A DNA stretch of 37,088 nt from Methylobacteriaceae bacterium. GTDB lineage: Bacteria; Pseudomonadota; Alphaproteobacteria; Rhizobiales; Beijerinckiaceae. The stretch spans positions 1-37,088 of the forward strand of contig JAFASC010000193.1 of NCBI GenBank assembly GCA_019244955.1, written 5' to 3'. The position numbers and the translations under genes were made by a program. Position 1 is the first letter of the stretch, and each line of letters starts with the position of its first letter. The notes below the pieces were generated by a model that had not been told where the DNA came from, did not search any database, and was given only the letters and a program-made list of their open reading frames with translations. Positions 23,895 to 31,944 of this stretch are shown here, in pieces.

Positions 23895-24071
23895 ATGCGC
23901 CGAGCCTGCAAGCACGTTCGTTCTCCGACGAGTCTGATCGCGCAAGAACTTCGCACGATCTACGTGCCGCAGATCGGGCTTCCGTTCGAGATGGAGGCTG
24001 CCCTCAAAGCGATCGAGCTGCTGGCGCCGCGCCCAGCACCGATCGTTGAGGCTGAGAAGAAGGTCGCCTGA
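23895..24071 (+). CDS. small hypothetical protein, 58 residues, behind a CtrA-type box
   Basis: I do not recognise this protein. The frame runs from ATG 23895 to TGA 24069-24071, with GGAGA at 23882-23886 eight bases before the ATG. The sequence has a basic N-terminus (MRRACKHVRSPTS), a middle segment IAQELRTIYVPQIGLPFE, an amphipathic stretch EAALKAIELLAP, and a charged tail ending EAEKKVA. There is no signal peptide or membrane helix. It lies between the HlyD-like gene and the convergent Ku gene. Support comes from the ribosome site, the regulatory box and protein-like composition; expression and conservation are untested. Confidence 0.6.
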   Translation: MRRACKHVRSPTSLIAQELRTIYVPQIGLPFEMEAALKAIELLAPRPAPIVEAEKKVA

Positions 24072-24107
24072 AGCTCTGTAGGGTCGACGACGAAGCAAAA
24101 CCGAGCA

Positions 24108-25067
24108 CTACCCCGCTTTTCTTTGTCGCGTGCTCGTCTTCGCCGGGGGCGCCTTCGCCGCTGGCTTTGTGGCCTGCGCCTTCCCCGCACCCTTTCCGGC
24201 GATCGGCAGCAGCATTTCGCGCTGCCCTTCCACCTTCTTCTTCGGCTTCTTCGCCTTGCTGGCCGCCGCGGCCGGCGCTTTCGAGTCCTCCACGGCCAAA
24301 CTCTTTTTCAACGCATCCATCAAGCTGACGACATTCGTCGCAGGTGCCGCCGGTTTTGCGAGCTCTGCGGGCATGCCCGCCTGCTTGCGTCGTAGCATCT
24401 CGACGACTGCATCTTCATAGCGGTCGTGGAAGTTTTCCGGCTCGAATTCGCCTGCCTTTGTCTCAAGAATATGTTCAGCGAGCGCCAGCATGTCTTTGGC
24501 GATCTTCATGTCCTGGATTCCCGAAAACAAATCCGAGGTGTCGCGCACCTCGTAGGCGTAGCGCAGGGTCGTGCCCATAAGGCCCTTGTCCCAGGGCTGC
24601 AGCATGATCACGCGCTCGCGCTTTGCCAGCACGACGCGGCCTAGCGCCACCATGTCCTTGCCGCGCATGGCGTCGCGGATGACGGTGAACGCCTCCTGCC
24701 CGACGCGGTCGTCCGGCACGAGATAATAGGGACTGTCGAGATAGCGCTCGTCCATTTGCGCGCGCGGCACGAACGAGTCGATCTCGATTGTATGATTGCT
24801 CTCGACAGCGACGGCATCAAGCTCGTCGTCCTCGATGAGGATATACTGGTTCTTGGCAACTTCGTAGCCGCGGCCCTTCTCGCCGGGCTCCACCGGCTCC
24901 CGCGTCACATCGTCGACGAGCTGCTGGCGCAGCCGATTGCCGGTCTTGCGGTTGATCTGCCGGAACGAGACGCGCTCGCTTGAGGATGTCGCGGCATACA
25001 GGGCGATGGGGCAGGAGACGAGGGAGAGCTTGAGGTAGCCCTTCCAATAGGGACGCGGGGGTGCCAC
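24108..25067 (-). CDS. ku: Ku DNA end-binding protein (non-homologous end joining)
   Basis: Homodimeric ring protein that binds double-strand DNA ends and recruits LigD. The 319-residue product starts APPRPYWKGYLKLSLVSCPI, the usual bacterial Ku opening, followed by the beta-barrel core with LDSPYYLVPD and LGRVVLAKRERV. It has a helical region near LFSGIQDMKIAKDMLALAEHIL and FHDRYEDAVVEMLRRK. The last 80 residues are a Lys/Ala/Pro-rich tail of the kind that contacts DNA. The start is GTG 25067, supported by AAGGAG seven bases upstream. No ligD is in the window. A perfect CtrA-type box lies 66 bases upstream on the same strand. Confidence 0.95.
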   Translation of the reverse strand: MAPPRPYWKGYLKLSLVSCPIALYAATSSSERVSFRQINRKTGNRLRQQLVDDVTREPVEPGEKGRGYEVAKNQYILIEDDELDAVAVESNHTIEIDSFVPRAQMDERYLDSPYYLVPDDRVGQEAFTVIRDAMRGKDMVALGRVVLAKRERVIMLQPWDKGLMGTTLRYAYEVRDTSDLFSGIQDMKIAKDMLALAEHILETKAGEFEPENFHDRYEDAVVEMLRRKQAGMPAELAKPAAPATNVVSLMDALKKSLAVEDSKAPAAAASKAKKPKKKVEGQREMLLPIAGKGAGKAQATKPAAKAPPAKTSTRQRKAG

Positions 25068-25132
25068 CGGATACTCCTTGTACGAAACGCGACGGGCGCG
25101 ACTGTGACCAGCGAGAGGATAGAGTCAATCAC

Positions 25133-25148
25133 GTTAAACCTGGCTTAA
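25133..25148 (-). promoter_or_regulatory. perfect CtrA-type box upstream of ku
   Basis: Read on the minus strand the site is TTAAGCCAGGTTTAAC, a full match to TTAA-N7-TTAAC. It lies 66 bases before the GTG of ku, in the direction of that gene. Binding by CtrA is inference from the motif. Confidence 0.5.
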
Positions 25149-25237
25149 GCATGACTGGCCCGGTTCCCGTTGGCCATTGGCCCGCCACGTCGATCACGCA
25201 GTTCGGCCCGAGGTTGTCCCCGTAAGGATCTCTTTAC

Positions 25238-25456
25238 GTGTTCACTGAATACTTACCTCTTGTTGCGGGGACATGGACGATGTCCACTGTCAGTGTACGT
25301 CTGCATAAGAACTTCCAGAAATCGACGGAACCGCCAGCGCGGTCGAACTTGCGCATCGTCAGCAAGGAGCCCTTTTCACCCGTCGCATCGTTCATGCTTG
25401 GAATGACCGCGGGGTTGACCGCCGCTACGGGTCTATTCGTCATCTTCTTTCGCTAA
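25238..25456 (+). CDS. small hypothetical protein with one C-terminal membrane segment
   Basis: I do not recognise this protein. The frame starts with GTG 25238, with AAGGA at 25224-25228 nine bases before; an in-frame ATG at 25280 would give 58 residues. The only clear feature is a hydrophobic segment near the end (SFMLGMTAGLTAATGLFVIFF) followed by Arg, which would anchor a cytoplasmic, basic N-terminal part in the inner membrane. It stands 31 bases before the MarC-family gene on the same strand, so the two may be co-transcribed. The reverse frame over the same stretch looks like a shadow. Confidence 0.45.
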   Translation: MFTEYLPLVAGTWTMSTVSVRLHKNFQKSTEPPARSNLRIVSKEPFSPVASFMLGMTAGLTAATGLFVIFFR

Positions 25457-25487
25457 GCAGCATCCGAAGGCGATCGGGGGACGCGCC

Positions 25488-26108
25488 ATGTGGTGGCAGC
25501 AGCACGTCAGCGAGTTTGTGACCTTCTTCCTGGTCATGAACCCGTTCTCGACGTTGCCGGTGTTTCTGTCGCTCGTCGCAACGCTCGAGCCGGCAGGGCA
25601 ACGCAAAATCGCAGTATATGCGGTGTTCGTCGCTTTCGGCGTGCTGGTGTTCTTCATTTTCGCCGGCGCATTTCTGCTGCAAAAGATGAGCGTCCCGATC
25701 CGTGCATTCCAGATCGCAGGCGGCATTCTGCTTTTCCTCGTCGCATTGGATATGATCCGCGGGGAGATCCGCGTCGCTGCGCAAGGTGCAGAGCAGAGCC
25801 ACCTCGCACGTGCGGTATATCCGCTCGCAATCCCAAAGATCGCCGGTCCCGGCGCCATGCTCACCGCCATTCTTCTTACCGATGACGACAGGTTCAATCC
25901 CTTGGGGCAACTTGCCACGGTCGGGGTGCTCGCCGCCGTGCTTTTGATCCAGCTGATCGTGCTCATCGCAGCGATACCAATCTCGCGGCTGATCGGTATG
26001 GCGGGCGCGAGCGTGATTGGCCGCGTCATGGGGATGCTGCTCGCGGCGCTCTCAGTCAGCATGGTGCTCGGTGCGATCGGCGATTGGCTGAACCTGCCGA
26101 AGCTCTAA
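25488..26108 (+). CDS. MarC family integral membrane protein (UPF0056)
   Basis: A six-helix inner-membrane protein of 206 residues in the MarC/YhgN family. The function of the family is unknown; an early link to multiple antibiotic resistance was not upheld. The two-repeat layout is visible: FVTFFLVMNPFSTLPVFLSL at the N-terminus, with the conserved NPF, and PLAIPKIAGPGAMLTAIL in the second half, with the conserved PGAM. Hydrophobic segments fill most of the rest. Start ATG 25488 has a purine-rich CGGGGG upstream. Neighbours are a small membrane ORF upstream and mgtE downstream, without overlap. Confidence 0.88.
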   Translation: MWWQQHVSEFVTFFLVMNPFSTLPVFLSLVATLEPAGQRKIAVYAVFVAFGVLVFFIFAGAFLLQKMSVPIRAFQIAGGILLFLVALDMIRGEIRVAAQGAEQSHLARAVYPLAIPKIAGPGAMLTAILLTDDDRFNPLGQLATVGVLAAVLLIQLIVLIAAIPISRLIGMAGASVIGRVMGMLLAALSVSMVLGAIGDWLNLPKL

Positions 26109-26245
26109 CACCTCCTGGGACGGAGTGATCCGCGGCCAGCCGGTCGGAGCGGGCCGGGCGCGCTGATACCATAGAGGTTTGCCTTCGCCTTCCGGCTTGC
26201 TTAAACGAACGGGCACGCGCCTCACGTATTGCTGCGGACGGGATC

Positions 26246-27664
26246 ATGACGGACATCGCAGGCCATCCCGTCGTGGAACCGCCGCCCGAAGATCAGGTGC
26301 GTGACGAAGAGGGCCGGCTGCGCGACGAGTTCGTCGAGCGCGTGTCTGCGGCGGTCCAGGCCAGTGACGCCGAACAGGTCCGCACACTCGCCGGCGATTT
26401 GCACGAGGCGGACATGGGCGCGCTCATCGAGGCGCTCGATCCCGACGACCGCCCGCGGCTCATCGAGCTTTTAGGCGCCCATTTCGATTTCAGCGCGCTG
26501 ACGGAAGTCGACGACTCCGTCCGCGAGGAAATCCTCGAAGAAATTCCCAACGAGGAGATCGCCGAGGGCGTCCGCGAACTCGAAAGCGACGACGCGGTCG
26601 CCATCCTCGAAGACCTCGATCCGGAAGACCGCGCCGCCGTCCTCGAGGCGCTGCCGCTGATCGAGCGCACCGCACTGCGCCGCTCGCTCGATTATCCAGA
26701 AAATTCCGCCGGCCGGCTGATGCAGACGCGGCTCATCGCCGTCCCAGCCTTTTGGAATGTCGGCCAGACGATTGACTACATGCGTGAGGCGCATCCCGAG
26801 AGTCTCCCGGACTCTTTCTTCGAAGTCTTTGTCGTCGATCCCGGCCACCGCTTCTTAGGCACGGTCTTCCTCGATCGGCTGGCGCGCTCGAAGCGCCCCG
26901 TGCGGCTCGAAGACATCATGCAGGCCGATCGCCGGCGCGTTGATGTCATGGAAGACCGGGAAGAAGTTGCCCGGCTCTTTGAGCGTTACAACCTCGTCTC
27001 GGTGCCGGTGGTGGATGAGGCCGAGCGGCTCGTTGGCGTGGTCACGATCGACGACATCGTCGACGTCATCCAGGAGGAAGCCGAAGAAGATCTTCGCGCA
27101 CTTGGTGGCGTCAGCCGCCGCGAGGAATTGTCGGATCCGGTCTGGTGGATTACCCGCAGCCGGTTTTTGTGGCTGCTCGTCAATCTCGCGACCGCCTTCA
27201 TCGCCTCCTCCGTCCTTGGCTTGTTCGAGGGTCAGCTGCAGAAGATGGTGGCGCTAGCGGTGCTCGCGCCGATCGTCGCCAGCCAGGGCGGCAATGCCGC
27301 CACCCAAACCATGACCGTAGCCGTACGCGCGCTCGCGACGCGCGACCTCTCGCGGGCGAACGCCCTTTGGATCATCGGGCGCGAGCTAATGGTGGGCGCC
27401 ATCAATGGCGCCGCCTTCGGCCTCATCACCGGCATCATCTCGGCGACCTGGTTCCATACGCCCGGGATCGGGGTTGTCATCGCGCTCGCCATGCTGACCA
27501 ATCTGATCGCCGGAGCGCTTGGCGGGATCCTGATCCCGCTGCTACTCGACCGGCTCAAGGTCGACCCTGCGGTCTCCTCCGGCGCGTTCGTGACGACGGT
27601 CACCGACGTGGTCGGGTATGCCTCGTTCCTGTCGATCGCCACGCTATGGTTCGGCCTCGCCTGA
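26246..27664 (+). CDS. mgtE: magnesium transporter MgtE
   Basis: A Mg2+ channel of the MgtE/SLC41 type, 472 residues. The cytosolic N-domain (about 30-140) is acidic and made of helical repeats. A CBS pair (about 145-275, with MQTRLIAVP, DIMQADRRRVD and VTIDDIVDVIQEEAEED) senses Mg2+ and joins through a plug helix to five membrane helices (about 300-472). The pore segment contains APIVASQGGNAATQT, and the last helices include the conserved NLIAGALGG and FVTTVTDVVGY. Start ATG 26246 is the first good codon after a 137-base gap in which I see no riboswitch-like structure. Confidence 0.94.
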   Translation: MTDIAGHPVVEPPPEDQVRDEEGRLRDEFVERVSAAVQASDAEQVRTLAGDLHEADMGALIEALDPDDRPRLIELLGAHFDFSALTEVDDSVREEILEEIPNEEIAEGVRELESDDAVAILEDLDPEDRAAVLEALPLIERTALRRSLDYPENSAGRLMQTRLIAVPAFWNVGQTIDYMREAHPESLPDSFFEVFVVDPGHRFLGTVFLDRLARSKRPVRLEDIMQADRRRVDVMEDREEVARLFERYNLVSVPVVDEAERLVGVVTIDDIVDVIQEEAEEDLRALGGVSRREELSDPVWWITRSRFLWLLVNLATAFIASSVLGLFEGQLQKMVALAVLAPIVASQGGNAATQTMTVAVRALATRDLSRANALWIIGRELMVGAINGAAFGLITGIISATWFHTPGIGVVIALAMLTNLIAGALGGILIPLLLDRLKVDPAVSSGAFVTTVTDVVGYASFLSIATLWFGLA

Positions 27665-27685
27665 GGCTGCCGGGATTTGGCCCCA

Positions 27686-27701
27686 TTAACGGGTCATTAC
27701 C
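27686..27701 (+). promoter_or_regulatory. near-match CtrA-type box upstream of the GH25 lysozyme gene
   Basis: TTAACGGGTCATTACC differs from TTAA-N7-TTAAC by one base. It lies 24 bases before the ATG at 27725, just after the mgtE stop. Weak on its own; listed because two perfect sites lie within 4 kb. Confidence 0.3.
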
Positions 27702-27724
27702 GGCTCCTCGCTAATTTGCCCCTC

Positions 27725-28573
27725 ATGGCGAGTATGGCCGCGTCCCAGTTCTTCCGCTCCCTTCCCGCAACCGTGCTCCTCGTAACGCTGGGCCTTGGCC
27801 TCGCCGGCTGCGGGCCGACGCTCGATGGCCGCGCCCTCGCGCCCACAGCCAAGGACAGGCGGCTCGCCTTCATGGTCCCGGAGAGCGAACTCGCAAACTA
27901 TTCCGCCGCGCGCCACCGCGAACACCCGATCCAGGGCATCGATGTCTCCAAGTACCAGGGCGATATCGACTGGCAGGCCGTGCGCGATTCCGGCGTCCGC
28001 TTCGCCTGGATCAAGGCGACGGAAGGCGGCGACGTCCTTGACTCGAAATTCCAGGCGAACTGGGAGGGTGCGCGTGCTGCAGGGATCCCGCGCGGTGCCT
28101 ACCACTTCATGTTCTGGTGCCGCCCGTGGCAGGAAGAGGCGAACTGGTTCATCAAGAACGTCCCGGTCGATCCCGATGCGTTACCGCCTGTCCTTGATGT
28201 CGAGGCGACGCCGCAATCGAAAATGTGCAAGCGCACACTTGAGCCGGAGAAGACAGTCGCGGAGATGCGGTTCATCCTCCAGGAACTCGAGCGCCAGTAC
28301 GGCAAAAGGCCGGTGATCTATTCTTCCGTCGACTTTTATCAGAGCATTTTGTCCGACGGCGCGCTGTCGGACTATCCGATTTGGGTCCGTAGCACCAAAT
28401 ATCATCCGGCTGTTCGCTACGGCAACCGCCACTGGCACATCTGGCAATATGCCTCCGACGGCTCCGTGCCCGGTATTCAAGGGGCCGTCGATCGTAACGC
28501 CTTTTACGGGTCGGAAGGCGATTGGCGGCGCTGGCTGCGTGGCGAAGACACGCGCTACGCCTCAAAAAACTGA
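27725..28573 (+). CDS. GH25 lysozyme (muramidase), predicted lipoprotein
   Basis: A peptidoglycan muramidase of glycoside hydrolase family 25, 282 residues. A signal with the lipobox LAGC (Cys29) suggests anchoring to a membrane by lipid. The catalytic fold begins GIDVSKYQGDIDW (71-83). The acidic residues D73, D158 and E160 (LDVE) are those expected in the active site, and HIWQYASDGSVPGIQGAVDRN is the usual C-terminal signature. I chose ATG 27725; a TTG at 27677 would place the start over a CtrA-like box, and ATG 27734 is also possible. It probably remodels the cell's own wall; a role in envelope division is inference from the regulatory site. Confidence 0.87.
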   Translation: MASMAASQFFRSLPATVLLVTLGLGLAGCGPTLDGRALAPTAKDRRLAFMVPESELANYSAARHREHPIQGIDVSKYQGDIDWQAVRDSGVRFAWIKATEGGDVLDSKFQANWEGARAAGIPRGAYHFMFWCRPWQEEANWFIKNVPVDPDALPPVLDVEATPQSKMCKRTLEPEKTVAEMRFILQELERQYGKRPVIYSSVDFYQSILSDGALSDYPIWVRSTKYHPAVRYGNRHWHIWQYASDGSVPGIQGAVDRNAFYGSEGDWRRWLRGEDTRYASKN

Positions 28574-28630
28574 GCAACGGACCGCCGATCTCCTAGTGCG
28601 CAATATCTAGAAAACGTGCTTGAATGTGTG

Positions 28631-28648
28631 GCGCACCAGGAGGTGCGC
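28631..28648. other. GC-rich perfect hairpin in the leader of the thioesterase gene
   Basis: GCGCACC-AGGA-GGTGCGC forms a seven-base-pair stem with a four-base loop, ending 16 bases before the ATG at 28665. The bases after it are not a clean T-run, so it is a weak terminator candidate for the lysozyme gene or a structure near the ribosome site of the next gene. Confidence 0.4.
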
Positions 28649-28664
28649 GGTCCGGAACTATTTT

Positions 28665-29057
28665 ATGACCCCGCCTCCCAGCATGCCATTTTCCGAGCTT
28701 CTCGGCATCCGCGTGACGACGAGCACGCCCGATCTCGTGGAAGCCGAGATGGAGGTGCGTGCCGATTTGTGCACCGTTCCTCCCGTGTTGCACGGCGGCG
28801 CATTGATGGCGCTTGCCGATTCCGTCGGCGCGCTCGCAACCGTGCTCAATTTGCCCGAGGGCGCCTGGACGACGACAATTGAGAGCAAGACCAATTTCTT
28901 GGCCCCGCTGCCCGTCGGAGAGCTCGCGCGCGCCTCCTGCACGCCGATCCATAGAGGCCGTCAGACGATGGTGTGGCAGACTAGGATAAGTCGCGCCGAC
29001 GGGCGGCTGGCCGGCGTCGTGATGCAGACGCAGCTTGTTATCCCGCCGAAAGCCTAA
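28665..29057 (+). CDS. PaaI-like hotdog-fold thioesterase
   Basis: A small acyl-CoA thioesterase of 130 residues, probably a tetramer, which releases free acids from CoA esters. The hotdog signature VLHGGALMALADSVGALAT (active-site region) and TIESKTNFLAPLPVGELARA are typical of the PaaI/phenylacetic acid group. Start ATG 28665 has GGAA about eight bases before; a TTG-started frame from 28620 would include the upstream hairpin and is not favoured. It is followed by the reductase gene after ten bases, with AAGGA between, so the two look co-transcribed. The natural substrate is unknown. Confidence 0.85.
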   Translation: MTPPPSMPFSELLGIRVTTSTPDLVEAEMEVRADLCTVPPVLHGGALMALADSVGALATVLNLPEGAWTTTIESKTNFLAPLPVGELARASCTPIHRGRQTMVWQTRISRADGRLAGVVMQTQLVIPPKA

Positions 29058-29067
29058 GGACGGAACG

Positions 29068-29994
29068 ATGCGCATTGCGATCATGGGCGCCGGTGGCGTC
29101 GGCGGCTATTTCGGGGGGCGGCTGGCACTTGCTGGCAATGACGTGACCTTCGTCGCGCGCGGCGCACATGGCGATGCGATTCGGCGCAATGGATTGAGCG
29201 CCGGAGGCACTTTGGGCGAGTTCCATGTGAATCCGGCCAAGTGCGTGGCGAGTCCCGACGAACTCGGTGAGCCGCCCGATGTCATTCTGTTTGCGGTCAA
29301 ACTCTCGGCAATGCAATCCGCCGCGGAGCAATTGCTGCCGATCGTCGGCGCCAATACCAGTGTGTACACCGTGCAGAACGGGGTTGAGGCGGCAGATGTC
29401 GTCGGCGGCGTTCTGGGGCATGAAAAGGTTGTGCCTGGGATTGCCTACATATCCGCGATCATTTCAGAGCCCGGGGTGATCAACACCCGCGCGGCTTTTG
29501 GCGCTCTGGCTTTTGGCGAGCGAGACGGGCGCGAGAGTGCACGTGTGAAAGCCTTTCAGGAAACATGTAAAGCAGCGCAATTCGAAGCGCAGATTCCGCC
29601 AGACATTACGCGCGCTATATGGCTCAAGTTCGCAATGCTCGCGCCAATGGCGGCTACGACCTCGTTGATCCGCTGCGGCCTGGGCCCGATCCGCACAAAT
29701 CCAAGGTCGCGCGCGCTTTTGCAGGCGCTCATCGAGGAAATCGTCGCCCTCGGCAAAGCCGCGGGGGTCGATATGCGCAAACGCGACGTGAAGGACACGT
29801 TGAAGATTTTGGACGGTCTGCCGCCGGCGGTGCGCGCCTCGATGGCGCATGACCTCGAGGTCGGCAATCCGCTGGAATTGCCGTGGCTTTCCGGGGCTGT
29901 CGTGCGGCTCGGCGAAAAGCACGGCATGGAGACGCCCACGCATCGTTTCTTTGCGGACGCGCTTGCGCCTTACGAGAAGGGGCGGCCGGAATAG
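29068..29994 (+). CDS. 2-dehydropantoate 2-reductase family protein (PanE/ApbA)
   Basis: NADPH-dependent ketopantoate reductase family, 308 residues. The nucleotide-binding motif MGAGGVGGYFGGRLA begins at residue 6, and the NADPH phosphate contact is near FVARG. VQNGVEA follows, and the catalytic Lys lies in WLKFAMLAPMAA. The C-terminal helical domain contains RASMAHDLEVGNPLELPWLSG, the usual substrate-binding stretch. It may serve in pantothenate synthesis, but many alphaproteobacteria carry several paralogues with other 2-oxo acids as substrates. Start ATG 29068 has AAGGA at 29056-29060; an ATG 33 bases earlier lies inside the thioesterase gene. Confidence 0.87.
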   Translation: MRIAIMGAGGVGGYFGGRLALAGNDVTFVARGAHGDAIRRNGLSAGGTLGEFHVNPAKCVASPDELGEPPDVILFAVKLSAMQSAAEQLLPIVGANTSVYTVQNGVEAADVVGGVLGHEKVVPGIAYISAIISEPGVINTRAAFGALAFGERDGRESARVKAFQETCKAAQFEAQIPPDITRAIWLKFAMLAPMAATTSLIRCGLGPIRTNPRSRALLQALIEEIVALGKAAGVDMRKRDVKDTLKILDGLPPAVRASMAHDLEVGNPLELPWLSGAVVRLGEKHGMETPTHRFFADALAPYEKGRPE

Positions 29995-29998
29995 AAGC

Positions 29999-30018
29999 CG
30001 GTTCGTCGTCGCGAACCG
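29999..30018. terminator. hairpin between convergent reductase and MFS genes, candidate bidirectional terminator
   Basis: CGGTTCG-TCGTCG-CGAACCG is a perfect seven-base-pair stem with a six-base loop, placed in the 34-base gap between two convergent genes. A T-run is not present on either side, so intrinsic termination would be weak. Confidence 0.4.
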
Positions 30019-30028
30019 ACCACCGTAC

Positions 30029-31348
30029 TCAGTGCACCGGATGTGCTGCAATCGCCGCAGCGCGGCTGCCCCGGCCCAGGATGAGCACCAGGAGGCACCC
30101 TGCAGCTGAGATGACGGCAAGCGGCATCAGCCCCAAGGGATAGCTGCCCGTTGCATCTTTGATCACGCCGAGGAGCGATGTTCCGACGAAACCGCCGATA
30201 TTGCCCATCGCATTGATCTGCGCGATCCCCGCGGCGGCGGCACCGGCCGACAGCCATTCGGTCGAGAGCGCCCAGAATGGACCCTTGACAATGTAAGTCG
30301 CTGTCACCGCTACGCACAGAATGAGGATGGTGGGCAGCAGTGAATTCGTGAAGACGGCGACCGTAAGGCTCGCGGCGAGCAATGCGAGCGGAATTGCCGT
30401 ATGCCACATCCGCTCATCCGTCCTGTCGGAACTGCGCCCCCAAATGATCATCAAGACAGACGCGATGCCAAAGGGAATCGAGTTCAGGAGACCGGTCTGC
30501 ATGTTGGTCAGACCGAAGGACTTGATGATCTGCGGCTGCCAAAGCGACAGACATTGGCTTGCACCGGATGCGCCGGCATAGATCAGCGATGCCGCCAAAA
30601 CGTATTTGTTGCTCATCACCTTCCACAGCGAAGCGTGTCCAACGGCCTGCTTCCGGGTCGCCGACGGACTAGCAAGGCGCTGCAACAGCCAAGCGCGCTG
30701 TTCAGGGGTAAGAAAGCGAGCATCCGCCGGACGGTTCGGCAGAACGAAGAGAGCCGCAAATCCCAGCAGCACGGCCGGCGCTGCCTCAAGGATGAACATC
30801 CATTGCCATCCGCGCAGACCCAACCATCCGTCGGTCTGCAACAGGGCAGCCGAGATGGGCGAGCCGAGAAAGCTCGAGATCGGAATGGCCACCATGAAGA
30901 TCGCAACGATGCGGCCGCGATATTCCGGCGGGAACCAATACGTCAGATAGAGGATAACGCCGGGAAAAAATCCGGCTTCAGCCGCGCCGAGCAGGAGGCG
31001 CACGGCATAGAAGGAATAAGGGCCGACCACAAAGGCCATGCACGCGGATACGATTCCCCACGTGACCAGGATACGCGCGATCCAAAGCCGAGCGCCGACT
31101 TTCTCCATGGCGAGGTTGCTGGGAATCTCGCAAAGGACGTAAGTGATATAGAACAGCCCGCCACCGAGGCCGAAGGCTGATTGCGACAGGCCGATGTCCT
31201 GATTCATCTGCAGTGCGGCGAAGCCGGCATTCACCCGGTCGACGAAGGCGATGAAATAACAGACCATGAGAAATGGGACGATGCGCCAAATGATCTGGCG
31301 CATCGTCGCCCGCTCAAGACTCGGCGTAGTGACGCTCGTGGCAGCCAT
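30029..31348 (-). CDS. MFS transporter, anion:cation symporter (ACS) family
   Basis: A 12-helix inner-membrane symporter of 439 residues. The pattern RIVPFLMVCYFIAFVDRVNAGFAAL near the N-terminus is the ACS-family first helix, as in phthalate, tartrate and glucarate transporters. YITYVLCEIPSNLAMEKVGARLWIARILVTWG and AEAGFFPGVILYLTYWFPPEYRGR follow and include the MFS motifs. It probably imports a carboxylate. Start ATG 31348 has GGAGGAAAAG directly before it, a strong ribosome site. A frame reaching 31432 is not supported. No catabolic partner lies on the same strand next to it. Confidence 0.88.
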   Translation of the reverse strand: MAATSVTTPSLERATMRQIIWRIVPFLMVCYFIAFVDRVNAGFAALQMNQDIGLSQSAFGLGGGLFYITYVLCEIPSNLAMEKVGARLWIARILVTWGIVSACMAFVVGPYSFYAVRLLLGAAEAGFFPGVILYLTYWFPPEYRGRIVAIFMVAIPISSFLGSPISAALLQTDGWLGLRGWQWMFILEAAPAVLLGFAALFVLPNRPADARFLTPEQRAWLLQRLASPSATRKQAVGHASLWKVMSNKYVLAASLIYAGASGASQCLSLWQPQIIKSFGLTNMQTGLLNSIPFGIASVLMIIWGRSSDRTDERMWHTAIPLALLAASLTVAVFTNSLLPTILILCVAVTATYIVKGPFWALSTEWLSAGAAAAGIAQINAMGNIGGFVGTSLLGVIKDATGSYPLGLMPLAVISAAGCLLVLILGRGSRAAAIAAHPVH

Positions 31349-31502
31349 CTTTTCCTCCCCAGCTGCCCGGAATATCTCCGCAGCAACGCCATGAGTTAAC
31401 GGCCGCAGCCGATGATGGCGGCCGCGCTGCATCGCCTGTCGACACTCACATCTACCGCGCTATAGCAAGGTTCAATAGCCGATAGGCTTCGTTCCGCGCC
31501 TT

Positions 31503-31883
31503 TTATTGTCTCGGTGGAATCGTCATCGCTTCGATCTTGTTGCCGTCGAGATCGCGAATGAAGGCGCCGAAATAGCCGGTCATCTCGCCTTTGCGCGGGC
31601 CCGGCGCACCATCATCACGCCCACCATGCGAGAGAGCCCGCGTATGAAATTCGCGGACGGCCTCTACGCTCCTTGCGCGTAAGCAGATATGCGCACCGGT
31701 GTCCTCGGCGCCACGCGCGCCGTTCGGCCGCGCATTGAGCCAGAACTCAGGGTATGCCTTGCCGAAGCCGACGCTCGCCGGCCGGTCGGCGATCTTCCGG
31801 TAGCCGAGGGGCTCCAGCACCGCTTGGTAGAAGGCGGCGCTCTTCTGGAGGTCCGCAACGGCGATAGAGACGTGGTCAATCAT
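31503..31883 (-). CDS. VOC family protein (glyoxalase/bleomycin resistance-like)
   Basis: A single-module vicinal-oxygen-chelate protein of 126 residues. It opens MIDHVSIAVADLQKSAAFY with the first metal-ligand His (H4), continues through GAHICLRARS with the second His, and ends GNKIEAM with the metal-ligand Glu. Members act as isomerases, lyases, dioxygenases or binding proteins, and this one cannot be placed further. The start is ATG 31883; the frame to 32021 runs into pccA. It is divergent from pccA with 61 bases between the starts. Methylmalonyl-CoA epimerase is also a VOC protein and would suit a neighbour of pccA, but the sequence does not resemble it clearly. Confidence 0.82.
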   Translation of the reverse strand: MIDHVSIAVADLQKSAAFYQAVLEPLGYRKIADRPASVGFGKAYPEFWLNARPNGARGAEDTGAHICLRARSVEAVREFHTRALSHGGRDDGAPGPRKGEMTGYFGAFIRDLDGNKIEAMTIPPRQ

Positions 31884-31944
31884 TGCCTGCCCTCTGGCGC
31901 CGCTCTGGACGGCCGAGCCTGCCTCCAATAGACCGGGCCAAGCC

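Noticed and set aside
26109-26245. Possible Mg2+ riboswitch before mgtE
   Set aside because: No recognisable M-box conserved segments or strong stems in the 137 bases.
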